Source: DASPWV01 sp046727855 (lineage in GTDB: Bacteria; Acidobacteriota; Vicinamibacteria; Vicinamibacterales; UBA2999). Taken from it: a stretch of DNA of 35,051 nucleotides. The translations under genes and the position numbers were made by a program. Shown one piece after another: positions 22,532 to 30,976 of the stretch. The notes beneath the pieces were generated by a model. The model had not been told where the DNA came from. It made no database searches and saw only the letters and a program-made list of their open reading frames with translations. Location: contig JBKPDL010000191.1 in NCBI GenBank assembly GCA_046727855.1, positions 1-35,051 on the forward strand, written 5' to 3'. Every line of letters begins with the position of its first letter. Position 1 is the stretch's first letter.

Positions 22532-23276
22532 GCGGATCATCGCGTGCCTTGACGTGCGCGACGGCAAGGTGGTGAAGGGCATCAATTTCGAGGGCCTGCG
22601 CGATGCCGGTGATCCCGCGACGCTGGCCGCCCGCTACAACAACGAAGGTATCGACGAACTCGTCATTCTCGACGTCACCGCCACGATCGAGGCGCGCCGT
22701 GCGAGGGCCGCCACGATCAGCGCCGTTGCGCGCGAGATTTTTCTTCCGCTCTGTGTCGGCGGCGGCATCCGCGACGAAGACGACGCGGCGGCGGCGGTTG
22801 ACGCCGGGGCCGACAAAGTCAGCCTCAACACGGCCGCTCTCGAGCAGCCGGCGTTGATTTCGACGCTCGCGCGCAGATACGGCAGTCAGGCTGTGATCGT
22901 GGCGATCGACGCCAAACGGCAGGGCGACCGCTACATCGTGTACGCCCGCAGCGGGCAGGCGGCCACGCCTCGCGACGCCGTGGAGTGGGCGCGCGAGGCG
23001 ACTGATCGCGGCGCCGGCGAGATCCTGCTTACCTCAATCGATCGAGATGGGACAAAATCGGGATTCGATTGCGAGCTGACTGCTGCGGTTTCTCGAGCTA
23101 TCCCCATTCCAGTCATCGCCTCGGGCGGCGCCGGCGACTTCGCGCACTTCGCCGATGTCTTTACGCGCGGCTGCGCCGACGCGGCGCTGGCCGCATCGAT
23201 TTTTCATTTCAACGAAAAAAGCGTGAGCGCGCTGAAGGCGTATCTCGCTCATCGCCATATTCCGGTTCGACGTTGA
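22521..23276 (+). CDS. hisF: Imidazole glycerol phosphate synthase, cyclase subunit
   Basis: A (beta/alpha)8 barrel of 251 residues. The catalytic aspartates are in RIIACLDVRDG (Asp11) and IVAIDAKR (about Asp130). CVGGGIRDEDDA, DKVSLNTAA and the phosphate-binding IASGGAGDFAHF are intact. It yields AICAR for purine synthesis and imidazoleglycerol phosphate. It starts within the end of hisH and lies 3 bases before hisA. Confidence 0.96.
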   Translation: MLSKRIIACLDVRDGKVVKGINFEGLRDAGDPATLAARYNNEGIDELVILDVTATIEARRARAATISAVAREIFLPLCVGGGIRDEDDAAAAVDAGADKVSLNTAALEQPALISTLARRYGSQAVIVAIDAKRQGDRYIVYARSGQAATPRDAVEWAREATDRGAGEILLTSIDRDGTKSGFDCELTAAVSRAIPIPVIASGGAGDFAHFADVFTRGCADAALAASIFHFNEKSVSALKAYLAHRHIPVRR

Positions 23277-23279
23277 CGC

Positions 23280-23984
23280 ATGCTGATTCCCTCTATTGAT
23301 CTCAAGCGCGGTCAGGTCGTTCAACTCGTGCAGGGTGAGAGGCTCGCCGTCGCCTCCGACGACCTCGACGGCTGGATCGCGAAGTTCGCCAGGTTCCCCA
23401 AGGTCCAGCTGATCGATCTCGACGCGGCGATGAGCGTCGGGCACAACGACGATCTGGTTCGTCGTGTCGCGGCCCGGCTTCCGTGTCGCGTCGGCGGCGG
23501 CATCCGCTCCGTCGGGCGCGCGCAGGATCTGATCGCAGCGGGCGCCAAGGCTGTCATCGTCGGGTCGGCGTTCTTCGACGCGCGCGGCGGCCGCACGCCG
23601 GACGGTCCACCGCTCGTCAAGCTCGATTTCGCGCGCGCGCTGGCCGAAACCATCGCTCCCGATCGCGTGATCGCGGCTGTTGATTCCCGCGGCGGCAAGG
23701 TCGTCATTCACGGCTGGAAAACCACGCTGCCAATCGAGGCGACACAGGCGGTCGAAATGCTCGATCCGTATGTGGGCGAGTTTCTCTACACGCATGTCGA
23801 TACAGAGGGATTGCTGCAGGGCACCGACATGGACGCGATCACGGCTGTGCGGCGCACCACGGTGCGACGGGTCACCGCCGCGGGCGGGATCACGACGCGC
23901 GACGAGATCGATGCGCTGCATCAAATGGGGGTTGATGCCGTAGTGGGAATGGCGATCTACACAGGCTTACTCGCGCTCGACTGA
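23280..23984 (+). CDS. hisA: Phosphoribosylformimino-AICAR ribotide isomerase
   Basis: A (beta/alpha)8 barrel of 234 residues, homologous to HisF. The general acid/base aspartates are in LIPSIDLKRG (residue 7) and in IAAVDSRGGK. VGGGIRSVGRAQ and the phosphate-binding AAGGITTRDEID are intact. The sequence is somewhat divergent from enterobacterial HisA (IPSIDLKRGQVVQLVQG instead of IPAIDL), with a small RGGRTPDGPP insertion before strand 5. It is the last his gene; a Shine-Dalgarno-led small gene follows 13 bases on. The order F before A is less common than A before F. Confidence 0.93.
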   Translation: MLIPSIDLKRGQVVQLVQGERLAVASDDLDGWIAKFARFPKVQLIDLDAAMSVGHNDDLVRRVAARLPCRVGGGIRSVGRAQDLIAAGAKAVIVGSAFFDARGGRTPDGPPLVKLDFARALAETIAPDRVIAAVDSRGGKVVIHGWKTTLPIEATQAVEMLDPYVGEFLYTHVDTEGLLQGTDMDAITAVRRTTVRRVTAAGGITTRDEIDALHQMGVDAVVGMAIYTGLLALD

Positions 23985-23997
23985 ACGGAGGCTCGCG

Positions 23998-24171
23998 GTG
24001 GCACAAAGCAAAGCGACAACGGTCAAGGAGTATCTCGAACAGCTGCCTGACGATCGGCGCAAGACCCAGAGCGCAAACGATCTGCCGCTGACCGACATCG
24101 GAAAGCTGATCGCGTCCATTCCAGCTGATCAGTGGATCTCCGTTTACGAAGCCAGCAGGAAGAAGAAATGA
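23998..24171 (+). pseudogene. DUF1801-family remnant with an in-frame internal deletion
   Basis: A 57-residue frame starting with GTG, with GGAGG 6 bases upstream. The N-terminus (TTVKEYLEQLPDDRRKT) looks like the start of DUF1801 (YdhG-like) proteins, and the C-terminus (DLPLTDIGKLIASIPADQWISVYEASRKKK) like their end, but the 60 to 70 residues that normally separate these parts are gone. The frame stays open and has a good ribosome-binding site, so it may still be translated. Its stop overlaps the next start (ATGA), so it could now serve as a coupling leader for the amidohydrolase. Family assignment is from memory. Confidence 0.6.
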
Positions 24172-25595
24172 CGCGTCCACAGTGCGCGGCCATCGCCGTG
24201 CTCGCGCTCGCCGGCGGCGCCACGCTACCGACAGCGCAGCGACTCGCCGTCAGCGACAACGTCAAAGCGTTCGTGACAGTGGACGCTCCGATCCTCGCGC
24301 TCACCAACGTACGCATCATCGATGGCACCGGCGAGGCGGCACGTCCGAATCAAACCCTCATCATCAAGGATGGCAACATCGTCGACCTTGGGGAGACCGG
24401 CCGCGTCGCGATTCCGCCAGGCGCGACCACGCTCGACCTGTCGGGCAAGACCATCATGCCGGGGATCGTCATGGTTCACGAGCACTTGTTCTACCCCACT
24501 GGACCCGGCGTCTACGGACAGCTCGGCGAGAGCTTCACCCGCTTGTATCTGGCCGGCGGGGTGACAACGATGAGGACCGGCGGCAACTTGAACGGCTACA
24601 TGGATCTGAACCTCAAGCGCCTCATCGATCGCGGCGAAAAGCCGGGACCGGCAATCGATGCTACTGCGCCGTACGTCAACGGTCCGAACACGTTTGTGCA
24701 GATGCAGGCGGTCAATTCCGCGGAGGAAGCGCGCAAGCACGTCGCGTACTGGTCCGAGGCAGGCGCAACCTCTCTGAAGGCGTATATGCAGATCTCTCGC
24801 GCGGCGCTCGGCGCGGCAATTGATGAAGCGCACCGGCGGAAGATGAAAGTCACGGGCCATCTCTGCTCCGTCACCTATGCCGAAGCCGCCGAGCTCGGCA
24901 TCGACGATCTCGAGCACGGATTTTTCGCATCGACCGACTTCGTTCAGAACAAAAAGCCGGACCACTGCCCCGCGGGCAACGAACGCCAGCAATCGCTCGC
25001 GGCGATCGATGAAACCAGTGAGCCATTCAAGGCGCTCGTGAAGAAACTCGTGGACAAACGCGTCGCCATTACTTCTACGCTCACTGTCTTCGAGGTTTCG
25101 CTCCCAGGCCGTCCAATGCCGCCGGGTTTAGAGGTGCTCACTCCGCAGCTGCGGCAACAGTTCGAGCAGGTTTATGCGCGGGCCGCGAAAAACACGGACT
25201 CTCCCGGCACAAAACTCTTTCCCAAGATGATGGCGCTCGAGCGTGCGTTTGTTCGCGCCGGCGGCATGCTCGTGGCCGGCACCGACCCGACCGGACCAGG
25301 CGGGGTCGTCCCCGGCTTCGCCAATCAGCGACAGATCGAGCTGCTGGTCGAAGCCGGCTTTCCGCCGCTCGAGGCGATCTCGATTGCGACGCTCAACGGC
25401 GCACGCTATCTCGGACGCGATGCGCGGATCGGAGCGATCGCGAAAGGCAAACAAGCGGATCTCGTGGTGCTCAACGGCGACCCGTCAACCACCATCGCCG
25501 ACATCCGCAAGGTGGACACCGTGTTCAGACAGGGAGTGGGGTTCAGCCCGGCGAAGCTGATCGACTCGGTTCGCGGCAACGTCGGCCTGTGGTGA
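24168..25595 (+). CDS. Exported metal-dependent amidohydrolase (imidazolonepropionase-like)
   Basis: A protein of 475 residues. The ATG at 24168 overlaps the stop of the small upstream frame and is preceded by an AGGAAGAAG purine run. Residues 1-24 are a signal peptide (CAAIAVLALAGGATLPTAQ). The metal site is complete: HxH in MVHEH, the bridging Lys in TSLKAYM, His in KVTGHLCS, His in DDLEHGFF and Asp in VAGTDPTG. The N- and C-terminal strands form the usual beta-sandwich (LTNVRIIDGTG, GAIAKGKQADLVVLNGDP). Unlike the two proteins at 1120-5228, this one shows no degeneration. It may hydrolyse cyclic dipeptides or prolidase-type substrates in the periplasm; the substrate is not readable. Confidence 0.92.
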   Translation: MTRPQCAAIAVLALAGGATLPTAQRLAVSDNVKAFVTVDAPILALTNVRIIDGTGEAARPNQTLIIKDGNIVDLGETGRVAIPPGATTLDLSGKTIMPGIVMVHEHLFYPTGPGVYGQLGESFTRLYLAGGVTTMRTGGNLNGYMDLNLKRLIDRGEKPGPAIDATAPYVNGPNTFVQMQAVNSAEEARKHVAYWSEAGATSLKAYMQISRAALGAAIDEAHRRKMKVTGHLCSVTYAEAAELGIDDLEHGFFASTDFVQNKKPDHCPAGNERQQSLAAIDETSEPFKALVKKLVDKRVAITSTLTVFEVSLPGRPMPPGLEVLTPQLRQQFEQVYARAAKNTDSPGTKLFPKMMALERAFVRAGGMLVAGTDPTGPGGVVPGFANQRQIELLVEAGFPPLEAISIATLNGARYLGRDARIGAIAKGKQADLVVLNGDPSTTIADIRKVDTVFRQGVGFSPAKLIDSVRGNVGLW

Positions 25596-25646
25596 TCAGA
25601 ACGCGCCTGAAACGAGGCAGGGGAAACGCGTTGAATCGCCCACTTG

Positions 25647-25676
25647 TTGGCGCGGGCCGTCCGGGCGACGTACAAT
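25647..25676 (+). promoter_or_regulatory. Sigma-70-like promoter for the VWFA-domain gene
   Basis: TTGGCG (25647-25652, 4 of 6 to consensus), an 18-base spacer, then TACAAT (25671-25676, 5 of 6). The GTG start is 35 bases beyond the -10. It is the best-looking promoter in the window. Confidence 0.55.
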
Positions 25677-25710
25677 CGAATCCGTCGCGCCTGCCTTCAA
25701 GTAATACCGA

Positions 25711-27630
25711 GTGAACCTTCGCGCTTCGCTCTTGTCCGACGTGTCCAGATTCCTCGCGGCCTTTGCCGCGGCGCTGTTGGTGTGTGGGCTGGTCGCGCAT
25801 GGCGCCGCGCAAAACCCGCCGCCGCCGCAGAATTCTGCGCCGCAGCAGCCGGCAAATCCCCCTCCGCCGCAGCCTCCAGAACCGCAGCAGCCGATCTTTC
25901 GGGCAAAGGTCGAGCTCGTTCGCGTGGACGTTTCCGTGACGGGACGGGACGAACAACCGGTGGAGGATCTGAAAGCCGAGGATTTCGAAGTCGAGGAAGA
26001 CGGGTTTCCGCAGACAGTTGAAACCGCGCAATTCATCAGGCTCACGGGTCAGGTGCCAGCCGACAACAGAGAGTCGATCGAAATCCGCTCGCTCGATCAC
26101 GGCAAACGCGAGGCGGCGCGCGAGGACGTGCGCGTGTTCGTGATCTTTCTCGATGACTACCATGTCGACAAGGCGCCGCAGATCACGTTGCCGCTCCGCC
26201 GCGCGCTCGAGGACTTCGTCAAGCAACTCGGTCCGTACGATCTCGTTGCGGTCATGGAGCCGCTGACGCCGCTCACGCACGTCAAGTTCACGAGGAACCG
26301 CGAACAACTGCTCGAGCAGATGCACGGATTCGAAGGACGGCGGGGACAGGTTTTTCCCGTGAAGAGCGCAGCCGAGGAAGCACAGCTAACAGCGCGCAAC
26401 CTTGCGGAAGTGCGCGCGAGCGTCACGCTCGACGCGCTCAACGCGATCGTCACGCATCTCGGCGGACTGCGCGAAGGACGCAAGTCGGTGCTGTTCGTCA
26501 GTCAGGGACCGCCCACGGGGATGAGCGCCGCGAGTCCAAATTTCAGCCGGCTGCAGGAAGTGTTGCGCAATGCAAACCGCGGCAACGTCACAATCAACGC
26601 GCTTGATCCGCGGCCGCTAGGCACCGTCGGCTTCGGGGGCGACTACGTGCTGCGGATGCTTAGCGATACAACTGGCGGCCGCGCCATCGTCAATACCAAC
26701 AATCCCGACGATCAACTCAAGAAAGTCATCGACGATGCGAGCGCGTACTACCTGGTCGGGTATACGCCGACACGCCCGATTGCGAACGACGGCAGGTTCC
26801 ACAAGATCAGCGTCAAAGTGAAGCGACGCGGACTTCACGTGACGTCGCGGCAGGGTTACTGGGCGCCGTCGGCCGAGGAGATGACGCCACGGTATCGCGA
26901 GGCGCGGCCGGCTGAAGTGACATCGGCCCTCTCCGATTTGATCCGGCCGATCGACGGCCGCGACTTCGACGTCTGGGTTGGCGCGATCCGCGGCGCCGCC
27001 ACGGGGACACGCCTGCTGGTCACGTGGGACCCCACGAATCGTTACGGTAATTCAAACCCGGCAAAGGTCGACGTCGAAATTCTCGGCGACGACGGGAAGC
27101 CGCTGGGCGTTGTTCAAACGATTGCGCCGAATCGGCAATCGGGCCTTCCCTCGGTTGCAACATTGGATGCAAAGCCGGGAGCGACCACGCTCCGCTTTAC
27201 GGCGAAGACCGCCGCCGGCAACGTCATCGATCAGTGGCGCGAGAAGGTGCAGGTTCCGTCGCTCGCGGGCAAGCTGGCGTTAGCGACTCCTCGCTTTTAC
27301 CGCGCGAGAACGCCGTTCGAATTGCGCGCGCTCGAAACCGATCCGTCGCCAACGCCCGCGGCGTCGCGGCGCCTCCGCACAACCGAGCGTGTGATGGTCG
27401 AAGTAGAGGCGTACAGCGCTTCAACGGACCCGCTCGAACTATCCGCCGAGCTCTTGAATCAGGATGGAAAGATGTTGGTGGCGTTGCCCGTGCCTGCGCT
27501 GACCGACGGCAAAGCACGCATCACTCTGCCACTGTCGAGCCTGGCGCGGAGCACGTATGTCCTGAGGATTCATGCGAAATCCGGGGGACTGGAAGCGCGG
27601 CAGCTCGCGCCATTTGAAGTAGTTCCGTAG
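25711..27630 (+). CDS. Exported VWFA-related acidobacterial domain protein
   Basis: A protein of 639 residues with a GTG start. The N-terminus is a signal peptide (RFLAAFAAALLVCGLVAHGAAQ), then a Pro/Gln-rich linker (about 32-57), then FRAKVELVRVDVSVTGRDEQPVEDLKAEDFEVEEDG, the opening strand of the VWFA-related acidobacterial domain (TIGR03436-type). The MIDAS-like segment is VFVIFLDDYHVD rather than the usual DxSxS, as is common in this family. The domain closes at ADDPxxxL-like DDASAYYLVGYTP. The remaining 280 residues are beta-rich repeats. Its function is unknown; the family is abundant in Acidobacteria and supports the taxonomic guess. It is probably a single-gene unit. Confidence 0.9.
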   Translation: MNLRASLLSDVSRFLAAFAAALLVCGLVAHGAAQNPPPPQNSAPQQPANPPPPQPPEPQQPIFRAKVELVRVDVSVTGRDEQPVEDLKAEDFEVEEDGFPQTVETAQFIRLTGQVPADNRESIEIRSLDHGKREAAREDVRVFVIFLDDYHVDKAPQITLPLRRALEDFVKQLGPYDLVAVMEPLTPLTHVKFTRNREQLLEQMHGFEGRRGQVFPVKSAAEEAQLTARNLAEVRASVTLDALNAIVTHLGGLREGRKSVLFVSQGPPTGMSAASPNFSRLQEVLRNANRGNVTINALDPRPLGTVGFGGDYVLRMLSDTTGGRAIVNTNNPDDQLKKVIDDASAYYLVGYTPTRPIANDGRFHKISVKVKRRGLHVTSRQGYWAPSAEEMTPRYREARPAEVTSALSDLIRPIDGRDFDVWVGAIRGAATGTRLLVTWDPTNRYGNSNPAKVDVEILGDDGKPLGVVQTIAPNRQSGLPSVATLDAKPGATTLRFTAKTAAGNVIDQWREKVQVPSLAGKLALATPRFYRARTPFELRALETDPSPTPAASRRLRTTERVMVEVEAYSASTDPLELSAELLNQDGKMLVALPVPALTDGKARITLPLSSLARSTYVLRIHAKSGGLEARQLAPFEVVP

Positions 27631-27832
27631 GCGTATTGGGCAGGCAGCGCTGGCCCAGGCAGGTCGGCGATTGCGCAGACCAGCCCTACCGGCGCTATCG
27701 TCTCACCTGACTCGCCTACGCGAACCCTCCAGCCCTGTGCGGCGTCTTACAAACAGAGACAACTCCACGCGCACAGGCTGCCCGAATTCCGCTTAGAATC
27801 TCTCGGATCGTTCGCCCCAACACGGAGGCTCC

Positions 27833-29035
27833 ATGAAAACGAATGTTTCGCGCCGCAGGTTTGTCGGCGGGTTGGCGGCCGCGCTCGGATACGTCAGCAC
27901 GAGTCCCAATCTTGATGTGTTCGCGCAGGGTCGTGCCGCTGGCCAGGGGCGTCCTGGACAAGCCGCGGCGGGTGCCCGCGCCTCGCAGACGGAAGCGCAG
28001 TACGACGCGTTGGCGAAACTCGCCAGCAACGAGAACAACTACGGGATTCCCGATTCAGTGATGCAGGCGATGACCGATCACTGGAAGTACGCGGGTCGCT
28101 ACGGCTATCCGGATCCCGGCCTCAATCAGGTGATCGCGGAGTTCGATGGCATCAAGCCCGACAACCTCATGGTCACTGCCGGCTCGGGCGAAGTGCTCGA
28201 CGTGGTCGGCACCACCTTCCTGCAGAACGGAAAGAAAGTGCTCGGCGTGGAGCCGACGTTCAGCTCGGTGTATCAGCACGCCACGACAATCAAGTCCGAC
28301 GCGATCAAACTGCCGCTGACGAAGGACTACAGGCAGGACATCGGCCAGATCATCGACGTGGCAAGAAAACGTCAGGCCGAACTCGGGTTCGTGTATATCT
28401 GCAATCCCAACAACCCGACCGGCGTAATCGTGACAAAGGACGAAATCAAGCAGCTGCTCGACGGACTGCCATCCGGCATGCCTGTGCTGATCGATGAGGC
28501 GTACCACCACTACGTGGAGGATCCCGCCTACGCGACGTCGATGCCGTATGTGAACGAGGGCCGTCCCGTCGTTATCGCGCGCACGTTCTCGAAGATCGGC
28601 GCCATGGCGGCGATGCGTATCGGTTACGCGGCGGCGCCGACGCCGCTGCTCCAGCAGATGCGCCCGTACGCCTCGGGCAGCGTCAACGTGCTCGCGCGTT
28701 ACGGCGCGACGGCGACGCTGAAGAATCGCGCGCTGATGGAAGACGTGAAGCGCAAGACGATCGCGAGCCGCAACAAGACGATGAACGAGCTCAAGGCGCT
28801 GGGGTACGAAGTGATCCCATCGCAAGCGAACTACTTCATGGTGGGATTGCGCCGCGAAGTGCAGCCCGTTATTCAGGCGTTTCGCGACGAAGGCGTGGTC
28901 GTTGGCCGTCCGTTCCCGCCGATGACGCAGCATCTGCGAGTCTCGGTCGGCGTGCCGGAGGAGATGGATCGCTTCGTGGTCGCGTTCAAGAAGATCATGG
29001 CGACGCCGGCGACGACGACGGCTGGCAAACAGTAG
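27833..29035 (+). CDS. Tat-exported PLP aminotransferase, HisC-like
   Basis: A protein of 400 residues. CGGAGG lies just upstream of the ATG, and a TAGAAT -10-like element is 35 bases up. The N-terminus NVSRRRFVGGLAAALG is a twin-arginine signal, followed by an Ala/Gly/Gln linker to about residue 55. The rest is a complete class I/II aminotransferase: LASNENNYGIPDSV, VTAGSGEVLDVV, YICNPNNPTGVIV, LIDEAYHHYVED and the PLP lysine in RTFSKIGAMAAMRIG. A folded PLP enzyme exported by Tat makes sense, because cofactor is loaded in the cytoplasm. Its substrate outside the cytoplasm is unknown. It is not part of the his operon, but may be a duplicated hisC relative. Confidence 0.92.
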   Translation: MKTNVSRRRFVGGLAAALGYVSTSPNLDVFAQGRAAGQGRPGQAAAGARASQTEAQYDALAKLASNENNYGIPDSVMQAMTDHWKYAGRYGYPDPGLNQVIAEFDGIKPDNLMVTAGSGEVLDVVGTTFLQNGKKVLGVEPTFSSVYQHATTIKSDAIKLPLTKDYRQDIGQIIDVARKRQAELGFVYICNPNNPTGVIVTKDEIKQLLDGLPSGMPVLIDEAYHHYVEDPAYATSMPYVNEGRPVVIARTFSKIGAMAAMRIGYAAAPTPLLQQMRPYASGSVNVLARYGATATLKNRALMEDVKRKTIASRNKTMNELKALGYEVIPSQANYFMVGLRREVQPVIQAFRDEGVVVGRPFPPMTQHLRVSVGVPEEMDRFVVAFKKIMATPATTTAGKQ

Positions 29036-29071
29036 CCGGTCGCTCTCAGGTATCAGGTCAATACGCAGATT

Positions 29072-29105
29072 AGGGCCGGTCGGTCGACCGGCCCTTTCCT
29101 TTTCT
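29072..29105 (+). terminator. Intrinsic terminator after the aminotransferase gene
   Basis: AGGGCCGGTCG and CGACCGGCCCT form an 11-bp perfect stem around GT, then TTCCTTTTCT. It lies 37 bases past the aminotransferase stop on the plus strand; convergent genes follow. Confidence 0.88.
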
Positions 29106-29107
29106 CA

Positions 29108-29132
29108 CGTAGCGCGAAGCTTTAGCTCCGCG
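29108..29132 (+). repeat. Dispersed palindromic repeat, copy E
   Basis: CGTAGCGCGAAGCTTTAGCTCCGCGA: same family as the other copies, with a G-to-A change in the left arm that leaves one mismatch in the stem. It lies between the terminator at 29072 and the composite element at 29140. Confidence 0.75.
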
Positions 29133-29139
29133 ACCATTC

Positions 29140-29236
29140 GCCCGTTATGCGGCTCGAAACGAGAACTCCGTACCAGTTGTGCAACCGCTTAACGGGCTAG
29201 GGCGAGCGTCACCGGGATATCAAGGGCAGAGCCCTT
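29140..29236 (-). repeat. Diverged relative of the 104-bp composite repeat
   Basis: It keeps the layout of the copies at 6103 and 32697: outer arms GCCCGTTATGCGG and CCGCTTAACGGGC, about 30 different bases inside, then CTAGGGCGAGCG, then GGGATATCAAGGGC-AGA-GCCCTTGG as at 6225. Paired changes in the arms (GACC/GGTC elsewhere, GCCC/GGGC here) keep the stem intact. It ends 7 bases from the stop codon of the minus-strand membrane-protein gene. Confidence 0.65.
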
Positions 29237-29243
29237 GGCTGGT

Positions 29244-30974
29244 TCATCGCGACGGGGCCTGATACAACCGCACATCGCGCCGCTGACCGCTCGGCAACCA
29301 ACGCTGATCCTCGACGACCGTTCCGTGGCGCGAGACGAACTGCAGACGCTCCTCTTCTCCATCGAGCAGGAGAAACACCGGCAGCGCCGCCTTCCGCAGC
29401 GCGTCAACCGTCGCCGTGAACTGGTCGGACGGAATTTTGGCCCAGTCGACGCTCTGCCGATGCGCGTAGTAGCGCAGGCTGCCCGAATGGAGCGAGGCGA
29501 GAATCACGGCGTTGGCAGGCGTCACGCGTGCGACGAGCTGGCCGGCCTGGGCAAAGCGTTCCTGCGCGCGTGCGAGCGACAGCACCTGCTCGTGTTCGAG
29601 CCACCGCGCCCAGGACCATGCCAGCGCGACCGTCAAGAGCAACGCCGCCCAGGTTCCGATCCGAGGGCCCAGCAACCGCCGCGACGCCGTAATCAGCCCG
29701 ATGATGGCGAACAGCGTGCCGACCACGAGCAGCGGCAGGATGAAGCGTTGCGTTTCCCAGTGATCGTAGGTTCGATAGATCGCGTACGGCAGAATCGCCC
29801 CAATCGCCGCCGCCGCGGCGATTGCCCATGCCGTGATGTCGCGGAGCGTGATGAACGCGACGACAACGCCGACGATCCAGATCAAACCGTGCGTCAGATA
29901 TCCCCAATACGCGTAGCTCCGCGCATTGGCCGGCAGATGGCGTAGCCCAAAGAGCTCGCTGGCGCTGCCGTAGCCGTTTCCGAGCGGATTGCCGTAAAGG
30001 TACCACTGCAGCCAGAGCTGAATGGCAACGCCGCACGCAAGGACAGTGACGAACGCCGCCGCGCGCGGGATGCGCTTCGACCCATACACGAGTGGAACGA
30101 TCACGAGCGCAGCGGCACCAGGCAGCTGCGCAGTGCGTGTGATCAACGCCACACTGGCGGCCGCACCGGCGAGCGCCGCCAATGATGGCTGCGGGCTGAG
30201 CAAAAGCGCGGCCGCGATGAGATAAAAGGCCGTGGCCGTGACGTCGCTCATCGGCTGAATCGAGTAGGCAAATACCACGGGATGGATCGCGACAGCGGCA
30301 GCCGCCATCACCGCCGTGGTCGAATCACGCGCCCAGCGATATACGAGCCAGCAGCACACCGACACGAGCACAACACCCGAAGCGAGCGGAACAAGGAACA
30401 GCCCGCGCTCGCCAAACACCCACGCCGCAATCGCCATGAGTGCGGGCAATCCGAGGGGATAGGCCGGCACCGACATATCCGTCGTCCCAGGCTTCGGTAC
30501 GTAACCAAGTGGAATGGCCGAGAAGGGGGCGGGAATCACGTAAGCAAGCGGCTCGCGCTCGATCAAGGTGCCGCTGCGAATCCTGCCGGCCGCGCTGACG
30601 TATCCGTAGCTGTCGGCGCCCCCCGCGTATGGGGACAAATAGTGGAACCAGCCGATGATTCCGGCCACGAGCAGCGCTCCCGCCAACACGCGTGGGATGA
30701 CGATCGAAACAGTTGTGAGCAGCGGCTCGCGGTGGCGCGTCACGGACCAGCGTGCGGCGAGGAGTAATGCGGCGAGAATGATCGGGCGCCACGGATCGCG
30801 AACGCTGACGGTCACATCAAAGACTTCGCCGCGCACGCCGCCAGTCCACGCGGCGAGCATCGCAACGCCTGTCAATAGTGCGCAACAGATCTCAACGATC
30901 GAGGAAAAGGGGACAGTCCCCTTTTCTGCAGAAACTGAAATGGGGTCTGTCCCCTTTTTCCCGGTTTGGGCCAC
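29244..30974 (-). CDS. Multi-pass membrane protein, GT-C glycosyltransferase-like
   Basis: About 576 residues if translation starts at the GTG at 30974, just after the amidase stop. At least ten hydrophobic segments are visible between residues 25 and 470. The first periplasmic loop has GGADSYGYVSAAGRI, whose Asp fits the catalytic acid of GT-C mannosyl/arabinosyl-type transferases; the protein resembles the PMT/ArnT superfamily by layout only. The soluble tail (about 480-576, ARAQERFAQAGQLVARVTPANAVILAS) is typical of such transferases. Residues 5-24 are encoded by a REP-like pair, so the original start has been altered. The ATG at 30860 is an alternative, but it would cut the first membrane segment. 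It probably shares a transcript with the amidase. Confidence 0.75.
   Translation of the reverse strand: MAQTGKKGTDPISVSAEKGTVPFSSIVEICCALLTGVAMLAAWTGGVRGEVFDVTVSVRDPWRPIILAALLLAARWSVTRHREPLLTTVSIVIPRVLAGALLVAGIIGWFHYLSPYAGGADSYGYVSAAGRIRSGTLIEREPLAYVIPAPFSAIPLGYVPKPGTTDMSVPAYPLGLPALMAIAAWVFGERGLFLVPLASGVVLVSVCCWLVYRWARDSTTAVMAAAAVAIHPVVFAYSIQPMSDVTATAFYLIAAALLLSPQPSLAALAGAAASVALITRTAQLPGAAALVIVPLVYGSKRIPRAAAFVTVLACGVAIQLWLQWYLYGNPLGNGYGSASELFGLRHLPANARSYAYWGYLTHGLIWIVGVVVAFITLRDITAWAIAAAAAIGAILPYAIYRTYDHWETQRFILPLLVVGTLFAIIGLITASRRLLGPRIGTWAALLLTVALAWSWARWLEHEQVLSLARAQERFAQAGQLVARVTPANAVILASLHSGSLRYYAHRQSVDWAKIPSDQFTATVDALRKAALPVFLLLDGEEERLQFVSRHGTVVEDQRWLPSGQRRDVRLYQAPSR
30905..30959. repeat. 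REP-like pair of GGGGACAGTCCCC palindromes
   Basis: Unit 1 (30905-30925) has perfect 10-base arms AAAAGGGGAC and GTCCCCTTTT around one A. Unit 2 (30942-30959) is GGGGTCTGTCCCCTTTTT. Units of this kind are known from many soil bacteria as REP/RAYT-associated repeats; no RAYT transposase is in the window. On the minus strand they are read as KKGTDPIS and KGTVPFSS at the N-terminus of the membrane protein. Confidence 0.8.
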
Positions 30975-30976
30975 GT

